This document shows positions 9,800 to 22,849 of a stretch of 64,000 nt of DNA, one piece after another. The stretch lies in the NCBI GenBank assembly GCA_022702705.1, contig CM040423.1:123142852-123206851 (forward strand), in the 5' to 3' direction. A program made the position numbers and the translations under genes. The notes under the pieces are model-generated. The model did no database searches. It saw only the letters and a program-made list of their open reading frames with translations, and was not told the DNA's origin. Numbering within the stretch: the stretch's first letter is position 1; each line of letters opens with the position of its first letter. The stretch is from Papilionanthe hookeriana x Papilionanthe teres. Taxonomy: Eukaryota; Streptophyta; Magnoliopsida; Asparagales; Orchidaceae.

Positions 9800-10790
9800 T
9801 AATAATTTTTGTTCTTGATATTAATTTAAATCCGAAGATACAATGACTGGTAAAGTAGATGATTCTCCTAAAAACATAGACTTTTGATGATTAGGAAGAA
9901 TTTTCAGCTCAACTTTATGGGGTTTAATGATAGATGGAATTAAACTTTTATCTCTATTTTCCATAGTATCCAATCTTTTAAGTTTTTCCTGAACAAATTC
10001 TAACTTTTCATTTGTCACATCATAAAAATCATCTTCATTTTCACTTTCATATTCATCCTCACATTCCAGATTTTCTTCAAACACTTCTTTAAAATGATCT
10101 TCTCTCAAATAATCTCAGATTTCCAGTTGAAAGCACTCATCATCTTTTTTAGTTGAAGGGTATTTCATAGATTTCAAAATATTGAAAGTTACCTCTTGGT
10201 CATTAACTCTTATAGTTAATTGTCCTTTTTAAACATCAATCTTAGCTCTCCCTGTAGCAAGGAATGGTCTTCCCAACATAATTGAAATTTCTTTATCTTC
10301 CTCCATATCTAATACAATAAAGTCCACAAGAAAGATAAATTTATCCACTTTTACTAATACATCTTTCACAACACCTTTAGGTTAAGTGATAAAATGATCA
10401 GCTAGTTGAAGAGTCACAGATATATGTGAAATTTCTCCTATTCCCAATCTTTTGAAAGTTGATAAAGGCATAAGATTAATACTAGCTCCAAGATCACATA
10501 AAGCTATTACGAAAAATTTCTTACCTATAACACACGGGATAGTGATACTACCTGAGTCTTTAAGTTTTTCAGGAAGCTTCTTCTGAATAACTATACTACA
10601 CTCACTGCTAAGTGCAACAGTCTCGTGGTATTTGAACTTTCTTTTCATTTTAAGAATATCCTTCATGAATTTTACATAATCAGACATTTGCTCTAATGCT
10701 TCAAAAAAGGGAATATTAGTCGTTAGTTTCTTAAGAATTTCCAAAAACTTTGCAAATCTGTTATCCCTGTTCTGTTTCATTAGTCTTTGA
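9800..10790 (-). pseudogene. Athila-lineage protease and linker of element B
   Basis: Reads (minus) a KFLEILKKL stretch, SDYVKFMKDI, IPCVIGKKF and then L-C-D-L-G-A-S-I-N-L-M-P (about 10505-10470), the expected Athila protease active-site region. The M-L-G-R-P-F-L-A-T-G-R-A box follows (10275), then an acidic linker ending in L-P-V-I-V-S-S-D-L-N (9835). The open frame breaks at 10382 (TAA) and around 10228 and 10120. It would have processed Gag-Pol; now non-functional. Confidence 0.85.
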
Positions 10791-10939
10791 GGAAAAGGTG
10801 GTTTTCAATAGTTATCTGCATTGGTTCTAGCGGATATTCGTCTGGATATATCTTATTAGAACCTTTCTCAATGTTCACTTCCTCTCTTTCAACTTCGACT
10901 TCTTTTGAACTCTTGCTTCCAGTTCTTTTCCACTCCTTA

Positions 10940-12210
10940 ATTAAATAGCCTTAATTTTCTCCTTGTTTTGATCTTTTAGGTTGATCTCAACATTTCTAGG
11001 AAGATTCCCAGAAGGTCTATTTTTAAGCACAGTAAAGATATGTCCCAATTTATTCTCAATGTTCTTCATTGCAACATTTTGAGCTTGAATTTGATTACCC
11101 ATATTCAGAAACATTTCTTCAGTAGACAACTTTTTTTCCTTAAGTTGTTGATTATTATTAAAACTTGGAGGTTAAGAAGGTCTATAATTGGTATTTCCTT
11201 GGTTATTCAGATTTCCAACTAGATTCATAAGATTGTTTACCCATTGCGGTTTAACAACAGCATTGGTGTTATTCCAGTTGAAGTTCAGGTGATTCCTCAT
11301 AATAGGATTATAATAGTTTGAATAAGGATTATTGACTTTGTTATTTATGGCATATAATGTTTCATAAGAGATTTGAGAGTCTATTATCTGTCCTGATGAA
11401 TTTTCATCTAACACTGAGGGTGTTGGAGAATAATTCATTCCATATTGATCTTTTTTCTTCGAAAGTGTAGCAATTTGAGAGAATATTATAGTTATCGCAT
11501 CAGAATCATGAATACTAGCTACTCTCGTAGAATTTACTCGCTCAAAGGGTCATTAAAAATTATTAGTAGCCATCTCTTCAATTACTGAATATTCTTCATC
11601 AAAAAGTTTAAAAATTAATGATCCACTAGCAGCAGCATCGATAATCGATCTCAAAGATCCCACTAATCCATTATAAAAGGTTTGAAGTAATAACCAGTCT
11701 GGTAAAGCATGGTGTGGACACTTTCTCATAAGATCTTTAAATCTTTCCCAAGCTTCATATATGGATTCTCCATCAAACTAACTAAAAGTTGTGATATCAT
11801 TCCTCAACTTAGTAGCTTTGGAAGGAGGGAAATATTTTGACAGAAACTTTTGTGAAAGCTCTCCCCAAGTACTGATAGATCCAGGTGCTAACGAATTTAA
11901 CCATGCCTTAGCCTTATCCCTTAGTGTAAAAGGAAAAAGTCTAAGCCTAATAGCATCGTTTGACTCCATCTTATTTAAAAGTAGCAAATAGTTCTAGAAA
12001 ACTAGCGAGATGTAAGTTAGGATCTTCATTAGGTGTTCCTCCAAATTGATTTTTCTGTACCATTTAGATAATAGTAGGTCTAAGCTCAAATGAATAAGCA
12101 GGAACATCAGGGTTTTCGATAGTTAAGTGAATTTTATATGCTGTTGGATTAGCATAATCTCTTAAAGGTCTTGGTATATTTTCATTTTGATTGTTTAAAT
12201 TGTTCGCCAT
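10940..12210 (-). pseudogene. Athila-lineage gag of element B
   Basis: The most complete gag in the window. An ATG at 12208-12210 opens M-A-N-N-L-N-N-Q. The capsid domain follows (LRLFPFTLRDKAKAWLNSLA near 11950, FLSKYFPPSKATKLRND near 11840), then KCPHHALPDWLLLQTFYNGL (11715), the N-N-P-Y-S-N-Y-Y-N-P tail (11330) and NMGNQIQAQN (11105). It is broken by a stop or frameshift at about 11990, a stop near 11780, and others near 11555 and 11170. At M-F-L-N-M-G-N it shows the undisturbed site into which the Harbinger element of copy A was inserted. Confidence 0.88.
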
Positions 12211-12434
12211 CTTGTGAGGATTTGCAGATTTTTTTTGTTGTTTTCAAATTTTTCTAATAGTATACTCTAATTCAGAATCGTAAGGCACTAAACCTATAGA
12301 TCTGATACTATGCATACAAACACAATAAGCACACTAACAATAAATAGACACACATAATTATGACTTGCAATTCAAATATAAAATTTCAAATACTACAAAA
12401 TTAAATTTTAGCAATTTCCTATTTTTACCGTACC

Positions 12435-12452
12435 TTCCCGACAACGGTGCCA
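12435..12452 (-). other. Primer-binding site of element B, tRNA-Asp type
   Basis: On the minus strand TGGCACCGTTGTCGGGAA sits between the LTR end (...CGCACCA, then AGTTTT) and gag, whose ATG is 225 bp downstream. It differs from the canonical tRNA-Asp site at a few positions. Confidence 0.85.
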
Positions 12453-12458
12453 AAAACT

Positions 12459-12494
12459 TGGTGCGATTTTTTTAATTTGCCAATATTTATGAAC

Positions 12495-12559
<65 letters not shown>

Positions 12560-14120
12560 ATTTAGTTTTATAATGAGTCACACAATTAAACGCAAGTATA
12601 CGTATCGCTTAAGTAATACAGGGCTTTAGTGGAATTCTTGATATCAATCCCACTGGGAGGCTTTAGTTTTATGGCGTAGCACAGAAACCACTTATCAAAT
12701 CACAGCACATTTGCAAGTAAGTTCAATTCTTAAAATAAAGACAAACAGTTTTAGTTACTATTTCTACCAAAATACGTTCTAAACTCTAGCAAATTAAACT
12801 AACACAAGATTAAATTTATAACAAAGTTTAGTTGCAAGAAAGAGTCTCCTCCTTTCCAATCATAATGTGATGATTATTGTGACATAGATTAGTGATGCAA
12901 ATGTATTGTACCAAATAGGAGCATTGATATTCTTTACCCATATTTAAAGAACACTGGCTAATCCTAAATTTAGTCCCCAAATCCGTGGTTAGGTTGGGAG
13001 GATACTAGTTCTCAGTCCAGAGCTCCCACTTCCCTTCACCTAAAGGTTAACTCTCGCTTCAATTTCCAAACATTATGACCAAATTAAGGATTTCAGCTTG
13101 TCACTCTGAAATCTCCAATTCTACGCCCATCAAAGTATATTTCCCTATTTATTTGCACTCAATCCCCATGAACTACATCTCTCATTCATGGACATTGAAT
13201 GTGACCTTCACTTTTGTTGTGAAACTCATAATCCTTTCGGAAAATATGTTTCCCAACAAGTTTTAACAATTCAATTGGCCAGATCAAAAAGTAAATGAAG
13301 TTCGAAGTGAAAAGGTTATCACAAATTCTCCAAAATAAATCGGCACATCATTTCCATTTCATAACATCAACACATCACATGAAAAGGAGAAAGACAAAGA
13401 AATCTACTCAAGTCTCATGAGGAAAAGATAACAAAACATGAATTTTATATATAAAAACAACATCATAAAAATAGAGTAAAGTAAAGACAACTTATCTCAA
13501 ACTCTTCCCAAAGAGATCTCAAGGAATTCCTTTGACTCCTCTTCTTTCTTCACAACAATACACAATTCTCTCTTTAGATAAGTAAAGAAGAGAAAATCTC
13601 TCACTTTTGCTCTCCTCTAACACTCATTAGAAGAGAAAACACAAAACCTAGATTTCTTAAACTAAATGAAAAGACACTCTCACTAAACTCTCTCTAAACT
13701 CTAAACTCTTCTCTTTTCTCTAATCTTGGCTCCAAACGAGTTTAAATTCGGCCAAAACTGAATTCCCAAGAGTTTCCTAAAGAAACCCTCCAAAATCCTG
13801 TCAAATACATTGAATCTAGTTTAAAATCGGGATAGGGTGCGGTCCGACGTTAGATAGGGCACCGTTCGGCGCATTATTCTGCCAATACTGTCTCAACTCT
13901 CTAAAAAATAACGCGATCCGGCGTTGGTGACAGCGCCGTTCAACACTTATTCAATAAAAAAACAGTTTTGTCCTTTTTTGCTCCAATTGTGCTCCTTTTC
14001 GCTTCCTTTTACTCCGAAGGACTAAAACCATTTTACCTGCATGAAATCATGAAAGATATCATTCTTTAAAGTGCAATATCATCAAAAACAGGTATGAAAT
14101 GAATAATAAAAAGCTATCAA
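12459..14120 (-). repeat. 5' LTR of Athila element B
   Basis: About 1.66 kb of non-coding DNA directly upstream of the PBS on the minus strand. It starts with TGATAG on that strand (plus end ...GCTATCA at 14120) and ends with CCA at 12459. It is homologous to the LTR of element C. An (AT)n tract of about 60 bp lies near its 3' end. I could not pick a TATA box with confidence. Confidence 0.75.
12499..12557. repeat. (AT)n microsatellite
   Basis: About 59 bp of pure alternating TA, inside the LTR of element B. Confidence 0.97.
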
Positions 14121-15770
14121 ATTTTTAGTGGATCAGGATCTTGGTGCACCTCTTCTTATTGACAGCATGTTTCACACACACCTTTTCTTTTAAAATGCAA
14201 TCCAAATCTATCTCGGGACAAGCTTAAGAAATAGAGTCCTTGAAATTCGGGGAGAGGGAGAGAGCAATTGTCCCATCTTGAACCGTAAAAGTCTCCTTTT
14301 TCAGCAGATAGACCCTTATTTATGGAGGTCAATACACATTTACACCCTATACCCTAAGTGCTTAGATACAGCGGGAATACCCTAGTCTATGCTAAAAGAT
14401 CTATCCAGTATCTTTTTGGACTGGGCAACTTTGGTAGTTGTTTGCCGAGAATCCAATTTGTCGATAGCTTTACCTCAGTGATCCTAGAGTTGAGAGACTC
14501 ATTCTCTTTTTTTTATGTAATGTGAATTGGGAGGTGGCGAATCTGTATGGGTCTAACCCACTAGGTTCTTTGGGGATGATTCTTCTCTGAGAGCTGAATT
14601 GCCTTTGTGATAAAGAAAATAGCTGATTGACCATATGATCTCGGGTTGTCCATGGTAGGCCATGTGAGCCCGCTCCTCCTTTGTTATTTGCAAGGTTGCC
14701 TCATGGTTCTTGCTGACATCTTTTAGATGTACAATTTATATTTATACAACTAGCGCTTCAACAAATATAAAAAATTTCAAGAAGTAATTCACTATCATCA
14801 ATAAAATATAATATTTTTTTTCAGCTGCAATATTTCACGTCATCAAGAGATTAGTTTTTATAATATGAGTAGAGAGATTTAAATATTAATACCAATTTTT
14901 AAAAGATTTGCTTTCTAATGAATTAAAAATTTGCCAAACCACATGGTTACTGATTTTATTGATATTACAATCACGTTGAATTTCATAAAATAGAACATTG
15001 GCAGCCTTATATGATATCAATCAAAGCACTGTTTTCATTTAGAAAATAAATGATATAATAGTTCGAAAACTATAATTTTTACAAATAAAATATTTTAGAA
15101 ATATTTGTAAAATTATATGTTACGTGACCATTCAAATAATCATATTAACTGAAAAATATTACAAAGAAATAGTTATAAAACTAAGTGCAAGATGAACTCT
15201 ACTCCTGAGCTGATAACTTGATGATTAGAAACAAAAATGTTTCTTCGTCAAAGAAGTCATAGACATCCAAATCCCAAACAATTCTAAAAAAAGCTGACAT
15301 ATTCCATTGTAATTTTGTCCTCACACCACCAACCTAATCGTGCCAGGCAATCCCGTTGAGGCTGTTGGTCCCCAATTGTGACCATAGAGTTGATTTTATC
15401 CTCAGCTTTCTTGCTGCAAAAATCTCTTCATTGATGAAGGTCGAGTCTAATACCCAATCTTTACAAGAGTCCAAGTGAGATAATGGAGGAAAGGAGATGA
15501 GAATGAGGAGGGGAGGGAGAATGGATTGAAGGATAAGGAAGAGTTTGAAGGGGGAGGGATATCGGAGGAGGATGTAGGCTCATAGATAATAGAAGTGGTG
15601 TGGGATCAATTAGGATTTTGCCAGACAAATACATGATGTAAAGCGCAATAGTGGAGAGCCTAAGTATTACGAACATGATTAGGAATGGGCAATAGCTAAA
15701 AGGATGGTAGCCAAGGTTACAGATAATAAGTGGATTATGTTCGGACTTTTATTCGCTCTAGTTCAAAGGG
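14121..15770. other. Non-coding region, no gene assigned
   Basis: Ends the Athila cluster. On the minus strand about 14305-14140 keeps an open reading with codon-like texture (TVQDGTIALSLSPNFK, then after one stop CPEIDLDCILKEK). Another stretch at 15450-15200 reads INEEIFAARKLRIKSTLW. I recognise neither and do not call genes. The rest is AT-rich with no clear feature. Confidence 0.4.
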
Positions 15771-15968
15771 CTTGGCTTATAATAGCCTATTCTCGGCAGT
15801 GAGTGGTGGTCGGCTATTGGTCGTCACTAGCGAAGGCCTAAGTTCAATTCCTAGCCGTGACCTGCGAAAGCAACTAACCCCACTATAGGAGTGCTACTTT
15901 ATGTAAATTATAAAGTCTAAACGTCAAAATATCTAAATAATGATGTATTGTGTTATGAATGTAAGTCC

Positions 15969-15971
<3 letters not shown>

Positions 15972-16041
<70 letters not shown>

Positions 16042-16193
16042 TTGATCGAGAATACAATTACGCCAAGGCTCAATGACGATCGCAACAGTGGAGGAAAGAA
16101 GAATAAAATTGCATTGTTGCAAATGAATATGCTAAATGAATGCGCCATACATATTCTATTATATATATATATATATATATTACATGTGAAATG

Positions 16194-16239
<46 letters not shown>
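15972..16239. repeat. Cluster of (AT)n microsatellites
   Basis: Pure AT tracts at 15972-16038, 16159-16181 and 16196-16239. The ORFs read through them consist of Ile-Tyr repeats and are artefacts. Confidence 0.97.
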
Positions 16240-16241
<2 letters not shown>

Positions 16242-16717
16242 ATATAGTCGATAAAAACTGAGTCGTCTTTATTTGCATCATCGTAAAATCCTATACTCAA
16301 ACTCTCCCAAACATCTTGTATAATAGTTATCATTCTTGAAATAATACAGATATAAGGCCAAATTTAGCCGTTTTAAAGGGATGAAAAATCTCAGGAATTT
16401 TGTGAGCAAAATCTTACTGTGATTCTTACTTAATTATTATCTTCAAAAAACAAAAAATGAAAAACAAAAAACAAAATTTATGTACACAAAAATTATATAC
16501 TCTACTATATGGAACTTATCACATTATTTTTTCTTATGTTTATGTCTGAAATTTTGAACACCTAATAGCATAGAGTTAGAGTGCAATGACTCAGACTATG
16601 ACATACAACAGTTAAATCGCATGTACTTCTAATAATCTGATTATAATATGAACATAAATCTCTATTGAAGGGAGTCTTTGAGAACAACTCGGCCATTTCG
16701 ATAGATTTACGAAGTAT

Positions 16718-19300
16718 CTAAACATTTGACACATTTGATTGAGAAGAAATGAGGGCCATAAATTTTTTAAGTGTATGATTGAAATCATCAATATAAACTG
16801 AAGCTTCCAACTATTAACAAAAAAAAAAAGGATTATAACCAATTCAATAAGTTAATAGTTTATCAAACTCTATAAAAATTTAACACTAAGAGAAGAATTG
16901 TTAAATGTAAATTTTATTAGCTTTACGCCCTTTTAAACTTTGTAAATACTCGTGTTTGTTTTATAACATTAAGTCCTACAATGAAAGCCTATAAAATTTT
17001 AGAGTTTCATATAATGCAAAAGTAATAAAAATTAGGAAATGAAAATTTTTAATTTAGTTTTACTTTTAGCTTGAATTAGAATGCACAATTACATTTAAAT
17101 TAAAGACAAAATTTCGGATTAATTATTTTTATTATAAATCTTAAAACAAATCAAATTCATATTTAATATTGTTTCTTTTTAATATTTATAATAAGCCAGA
17201 TAAAATAGTCATCACCAGCACATTAAACTTAATTAAATCTTAAAAATAAATCTTGAGTAAATTTGGATGAATTATGCTCTAAAAAAAATCATGAATAAAA
17301 AAATAGTATAAAAGTTGATTAAGGAAAAATAAAAAATCACCTTCTCGAGTGCGAGTCGAGATGCCTCCCTTTCCTTTTCAATCTTCATTTTATGTTCATG
17401 ATTTGCTTTATCGATAGAAAGTCCGACTTCAGTTTTTCTTTTTTCTGCAAAAATTATCGTACTTTTTAAGTCAACTATACAAAATAAATAGAAAAAATTT
17501 AAAATAATTCAGATATTTTAAGAAATATCAAGTAATTTAAACCTAAAATAATATGTTACATGTACCGAGAGCAAGAAACTAAAAAGTTCATAAACAAGAA
17601 GAAAATTGAATCAATTACTTCAACAGTTGCTTTGCTCATGTTTTAGCATGTTGTGAGTGATGTGCTATAATGTAACTTTAGTATCATAACGACACTTTTT
17701 CATAGTCCCATTAAAACAAATGAATAAGATATTTAATAAAATAAATAACTTGATAATAATTAATATGAAAAAATATTGACAAAATTTAACAAAACTACTT
17801 ATGCTCTTATAGATACATTATGCTCATCTAAGAGGTATATTACAATATTTCATCAGATTTGCAACTTATCTACTTACATTCATAAAAAATGTTAAAATAC
17901 ATAAAATTCTTACTTGTTTGTTCGTTTTCTGTGGAATACTCTGTTTCATATGGCATTTCGGCCCGATTTATTTCTTCCTGAAAAATAAGTCCATAATATC
18001 AATCTGAGTTCCAACCCAAAAAGATAAAAAGTAAAAATAATATGATTAATGAGTTAAGTAAGACTTGCTTTGTTAAAAGAGAATTTTTAGTATAAAAATT
18101 TACGTTTTTCTATCACAATCTACTTGTGATGTAATTACCTAAAACATGATGCCTTAGATTTAACCAAAAAACAAAAAGAAAAAACTTGACATCCTTTTTA
18201 ATTAATAAAACATAGACTACAACACTGAATAATTTCAATCAAAATTATATGTATTAGTAATCAATATACAATCACAAAAATACAGTTCTAGTCAGCATGT
18301 TCAATAAATCAAAATGTCGTTGCTAAAAATAAAATAAAATCAAATAAAAAAAGAAATCTCAATTTGAATAAATGTAATGAATTTTAAAGCTTCTTCTCAA
18401 AGTATTATTGAAAAATACCTTCTTTGGTGGAACAATAGCAGAATTATTTTTAACTGTAATCTTTGCCTTGAGTTTCGAATTTGTATCAATAATTCCATGT
18501 TTGTTACCATTCACTTGACTATCAAATCTTCGTTTTTCTGCCCAAAGTAAAATGTTTGTTACAACAAAAATGGTGAAGAACATAAACATGTAAGAGAAAA
18601 TTAGTGTGAAGTTAAAAAAATATCAACATTTTTTTGTTTCATCTTAGCTTCATCTTTCTTTTCTCCCTGAGCAATAATCCCATAATTTCAAACATATGCT
18701 CAAGTATATATATTTTGTTACTTTTTTTTTAGAAAAAACAATTTTCTACATTAGATTTGTCTTTATAAAAAAATTACAAATAAAAGAGCAATATACTGAC
18801 CTTTATTTTGAGAGTTTCTTGTGCCTTGCAAATTATATCAGCATATCGGGCCTTCAACATAGCAACACGAAGAGCTTTTCTTGGATGTAATTGAGGCTCC
18901 CCATGTCCTATAACATCCAAAGAAGTTAAAATTTATATGCACTCCGAGCTTTCATAAAAGTGTGTATCAAAATAGTCATGGATTAACAATCACCCTCATA
19001 ATACTATAAATTATATTATCCAATAGATCAGCCTCTTTTGAATATGGAATTTTAAAAAATAGTTGAAAATTTTCACATTAATATTTGAAATCTTTTTCAA
19101 ACAAACGATGTGAATGTTTGAAAACTAGCTGAGATATTTAGCATTAAAATATTTTGGAAAATTTTGTAACATTATTGTCTTAGTAACAAATAAAACAACC
19201 ATATTAGCTAAAGAATATTAGAAATAAAATGTTAAAGAACTTACTTGATAATGAAGCTCGATTGAATGTATTATTACGACGAGTTGATTAGAATTGCAAG
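16718..19300 (-). pseudogene. GTE-like (BET bromodomain family) gene fragment, C-terminal exons
   Basis: Seven exon-like blocks on the minus strand, nearly all with GT/AG borders: 19245-19300, 18801-18907, 18628-18666, 18419-18537, 17914-17977, 17341-17444, 16718-16810. Block 2 encodes PRKALRVAMLKARYADIICK and block 6 ends EKEREASRLALEK, joining in phase to LEASVYIDDFNHTLKKF and a TAG at 16718. From memory of the family, Arabidopsis GTE8/GTE10-type proteins carry KALR-A-LK-RFAD-I-KA and EREAARQAL-KMEKTVEI-EN in their C-terminal region. These proteins read acetylated histones through a bromodomain, which is not visible here. Junctions 1-2, 2-3, 4-5, 5-6 and 6-7 agree in phase; 3-4 is off by one next to a run of A. 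A stop lies 16 codons upstream in block 1. It is either a decayed gene or a fragment whose N-terminus is lost. Confidence 0.65.
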
Positions 19301-19619
19301 ATGATGTCATTAAAGATGCCTACGAGTTTTCTGCTATGACAAAGACAAAAAAAATTAACAGTGAGAACAAAGCAGAATTTTTTTAATAATCTTTTGAGAA
19401 TATAATCTGAAAAAAGAAATTGGGGAAATTTTCCACATTTGAGCGATTAATTTGTAAATATTAATATTTCCACAATTTGTATATAATTATGTGTAGTTAA
19501 TATTAAATAAAATTACCCGGGCCATGAAAGCCAACTTACTTCTTGCCAAATAATTAACATGAATTAGAGATTTGTAAATAGACAATAAATATTTTTATAA
19601 TTAACAAATAATCGAAGTG

Positions 19620-20328
19620 AAAGGGATAGAAACCCGCTTAAGATTTTTTATTTTGCTTCCAACTAAAATTTTGTGAGAAAAGCTATTCTTCGAACTCAAT
19701 TTCGGTGATTAAATTCCGACAAATAAAAAATATTTAAATCTAAAATATTATATAAACTTGTCACCTATTTAAATAAAAAATTACGCCAACACTAGCAAAT
19801 TAAAGCACTCGTCAAGCCAAAAAAATAAAACTTAAAATTGAAAATAAAATTATGAGAAAATTATATAAATATCACCCAATTCTTGGGGATTTACATCTCT
19901 CACCTAAACTTTTATTTTTGTATGTTATTTATAACTATGAAAGCTTAGGTGTAAGAGACCACAGAATTATTTACTTTCAGATTAGATTAGTGATAGAGAG
20001 AGAAAGAGAGAGAAAGAGAGAATTTTTATTCCATTATTTAAAAATAAATTAACTAACAGAGACTAATCTAAGCTAAATTTATGTCCAAATAACCAGATCC
20101 AGCCCTTTTAGCATAAAATGGCGAAATATAAAAATTGAATTCGGAAAAAAAAAAAAAAAAAATTAAGAAATAATCTATGTAAAGGAAAATAAGCCGATTA
20201 GGAATTTTTTTTTTAATTTTGAATTAAAATTTTGTTAGAAAAGTTATTCTTGAAATTGAATATTAGTAAATTTAGGGTTGTTGAATTCAACAATTGAAAA
20301 TTTTCTTACAAATTCTCAGAAGAAAACT

Positions 20329-20373
<45 letters not shown>

Positions 20374-21102
20374 TTAACTGCAGGGAGAAAAAAGTTTTAC
20401 ATGCGAATGAAAAAATTATGTTATGATATGTTATGTGATTCAAAATGTGAGATTACAATGAAGCATAAGAGCAGAATAGATACTCGCCGAAGATGACGTT
20501 GCCTGAGAATAGAAAAGGTGATTCAAATTGAAATTTTCTTCATTTTTGAGTATAAATAGAAAAGGTGGCGAATACCACCACTTTTTTATTTATGATAACT
20601 AAGTAGCATAAATTGGTGCAACTTATTTTTTTTTTATTTTTTTTAAGGTAGTCTGTGCAGTAAGAATTGTCATCATTTTTTCCCCCGATATTTATTAAAC
20701 ATTAAGTAAAAACTAGGTAAGCAAATCACTTATGGCTAACTAATTTACAGGAATTACCCTTTAAATAAAAAAATTAATTGACATAAGTTTTAAAAGATAT
20801 AATTTTCACCGCATTTATTTGATAAATATTAATTAGTTATTCAATAATTAAGAAATAATTAAAGCAAATGAATAGTAAGCCGGTCTCTTTTTTTTCTTTT
20901 AGTTTCCAATTAAAATTTTGTGAGAGAAGCTCCTCGAATTCAATTTCAGAGATTAAATTCCAGCAAATAATAATAAGAAAACAAATAAATCTAAAATGTT
21001 TTATAATCTTTTCACCTAATTAAAGCATTGACTTGAAAGAAAAATAAAACCTAAAACAGAAAAAAATTAATTACATTCGAGTTAGATTAGTGACAAAAAT
21101 AT

Positions 21103-21139
<37 letters not shown>

Positions 21140-21790
21140 ATTTTTAAGATAAATAACTAACAGAGACTAATTCCAACTAAAATCATTCCCAAATATTCGG
21201 ATCCAACCTTTTTTAGGATAAAATTGAGAAAGTGTTTGCTCAGAAATAAAATAGCTAAAGAGAATTAATATGTATGAAAAGGGGGAAATAAAAAACGTTG
21301 AAAGCAAAAGAAAGAAAGAATGCCAGAGAGATAATCAAACCCGGTCCTATAACTTTGTTGATGCAGAAAATGAAATTCTTCTTGGCAAAATACAAATAAT
21401 TGAGGAAGAAAGAGAGAATCGATGTTAATTGTAGGGAGAGACGCCGAAAACAAGCAGAAAAAATTTCTTTTACATGGGAATGAATAAATGTTATAACTCA
21501 TAATGTGAGATAAAGCAATTTGAATTGTTTATCATAATGGAGAATGAGCGTAGAAGAGAGGCTCGCCTTCGATGCCTGAGATTCAAATCAATCGCCGGCG
21601 AAAGTAAGCCCGAGGGAAAAGTACTGTGCAGAAAATAAGACTGTTTTTTTTTTCAAAAGTATTTTTTTCTCTATTCTTTTGAGTTTAAATAGAAAAGGAT
21701 GGGCGGAAGCAGCTCTCTAATTTATTTTTAAACCACCATTTTTTTATTTATAGTAAGTAATATATATTGGCGCTTTTTTTTTTTTTTCAA
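19620..21790. repeat. Diverged tandem segmental duplication with (GA)n tracts
   Basis: Two copies of about 1 kb (about 19620-20640 and 20880-21790) share ordered landmarks: AAAATTTTGTGAGA, a (GA)n tract, GAGACTAAT, GTTAA(C/T)TG(C/T)AGGGAGA, and TAAATAGAAAAGG followed by a poly(T). A third partial copy of the first part starts near 20190. The GA tracts are at 19994-20021, 20332-20371 and 21103-21139. No protein is evident. TATAAATAG at 20551 looks like a TATA box on the + strand, but no downstream gene supports it. Confidence 0.6.
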
Positions 21791-22849
21791 ATGAGGTAAT
21801 TGGTACAGTAAAAATTATCTATATGAAAAATGATATTACATTGAGCCAAATAACTAAATGTTAGTCAATTTCTCAGAAATTAATAAATTTGAGGCATTCC
21901 AATTACGAAGTGGTTCATATTTAATTCATTTCGTATTACGATTTATAAACATGTTTTAGTATATTTGATTTGTATCTTTTAATTGCATTTCAAATAATAA
22001 ATTTAAATTTATTGAAAGAGACGGGTTCATTTTTCTATTTATCGAATTTATATATCATATAGGAGATCAATTGTCTTATTTTTAAATATGAATAAGCAAG
22101 CTACTGATGATCATCATCATTCCGCTTGGGGCAGTCATGAACTTATCCAGAACTTATCCAGGATAAGTTCATCGATAACTGAACTGATCCGGATAAGTTT
22201 GTCGATCTTTTTGGTTTATGACTATAGAAAAATAGTTGATTCTGGAAAATCGACTAATTAGCGCACTCGTTCGAATAATGTTTACTATTGTTTGATTATT
22301 GCATTTTGTAAATGTACTATTTGCAAATTTCTTTTAATTAAATAAATAATCAATTTTATAAAAAAATATTTTAAAATATAAAATTTTACTTTGAAATACA
22401 AAATCATATTTTAAAAAATTACATCTTATTTTCAAACAGATTATAAATTTATTTATTTCATTTCTCTATTATCGTATGTTCAACAAATTATTCGCATATA
22501 TACCAGTCAACCATTTTGTAATTTAAAACCAGTCCAAATATATTAATGAAAATGTTTCAAAATAAAACAACACATTTACATAAATAACAGTTATCCGAAT
22601 CAAATACAAGTACATTCTGAAACCCAAAAAACAATGAGTTTAATGAAACATAAATACAAAAAACATAGAGGCCACACCTAACAGTAATTTTCATGAAACC
22701 TAAATAAAAAAAAGAAACAACAGGTTAAAATTATAAGGAGAAAAATGACAGCATTCAATTTATAATGTAAGAGCGCGTCACGACGATCGTTGTTTGGTTC
22801 TGACACCACATAACTGTTAGCAAACTTGTCTGTATGGGAAGCAGTCGAA

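Noticed and set aside
15775..15860. tRNA-derived SINE or tRNA-like element
   Set aside because: AGTTCAATTCC resembles a B box and TCGGCTATTGG a weak A box about 31 bp upstream, but there is no cloverleaf, poly(A)-like tail or target duplication.
15883..16333. Several overlapping ORFs rich in Ile-Tyr
   Set aside because: They are the (AT)n microsatellite translated in different frames; no start context or homology.
20551..20560. TATA box of a plus-strand gene
   Set aside because: TATAAATAG is a good match, but no coding region follows on that strand before the Harbinger element.
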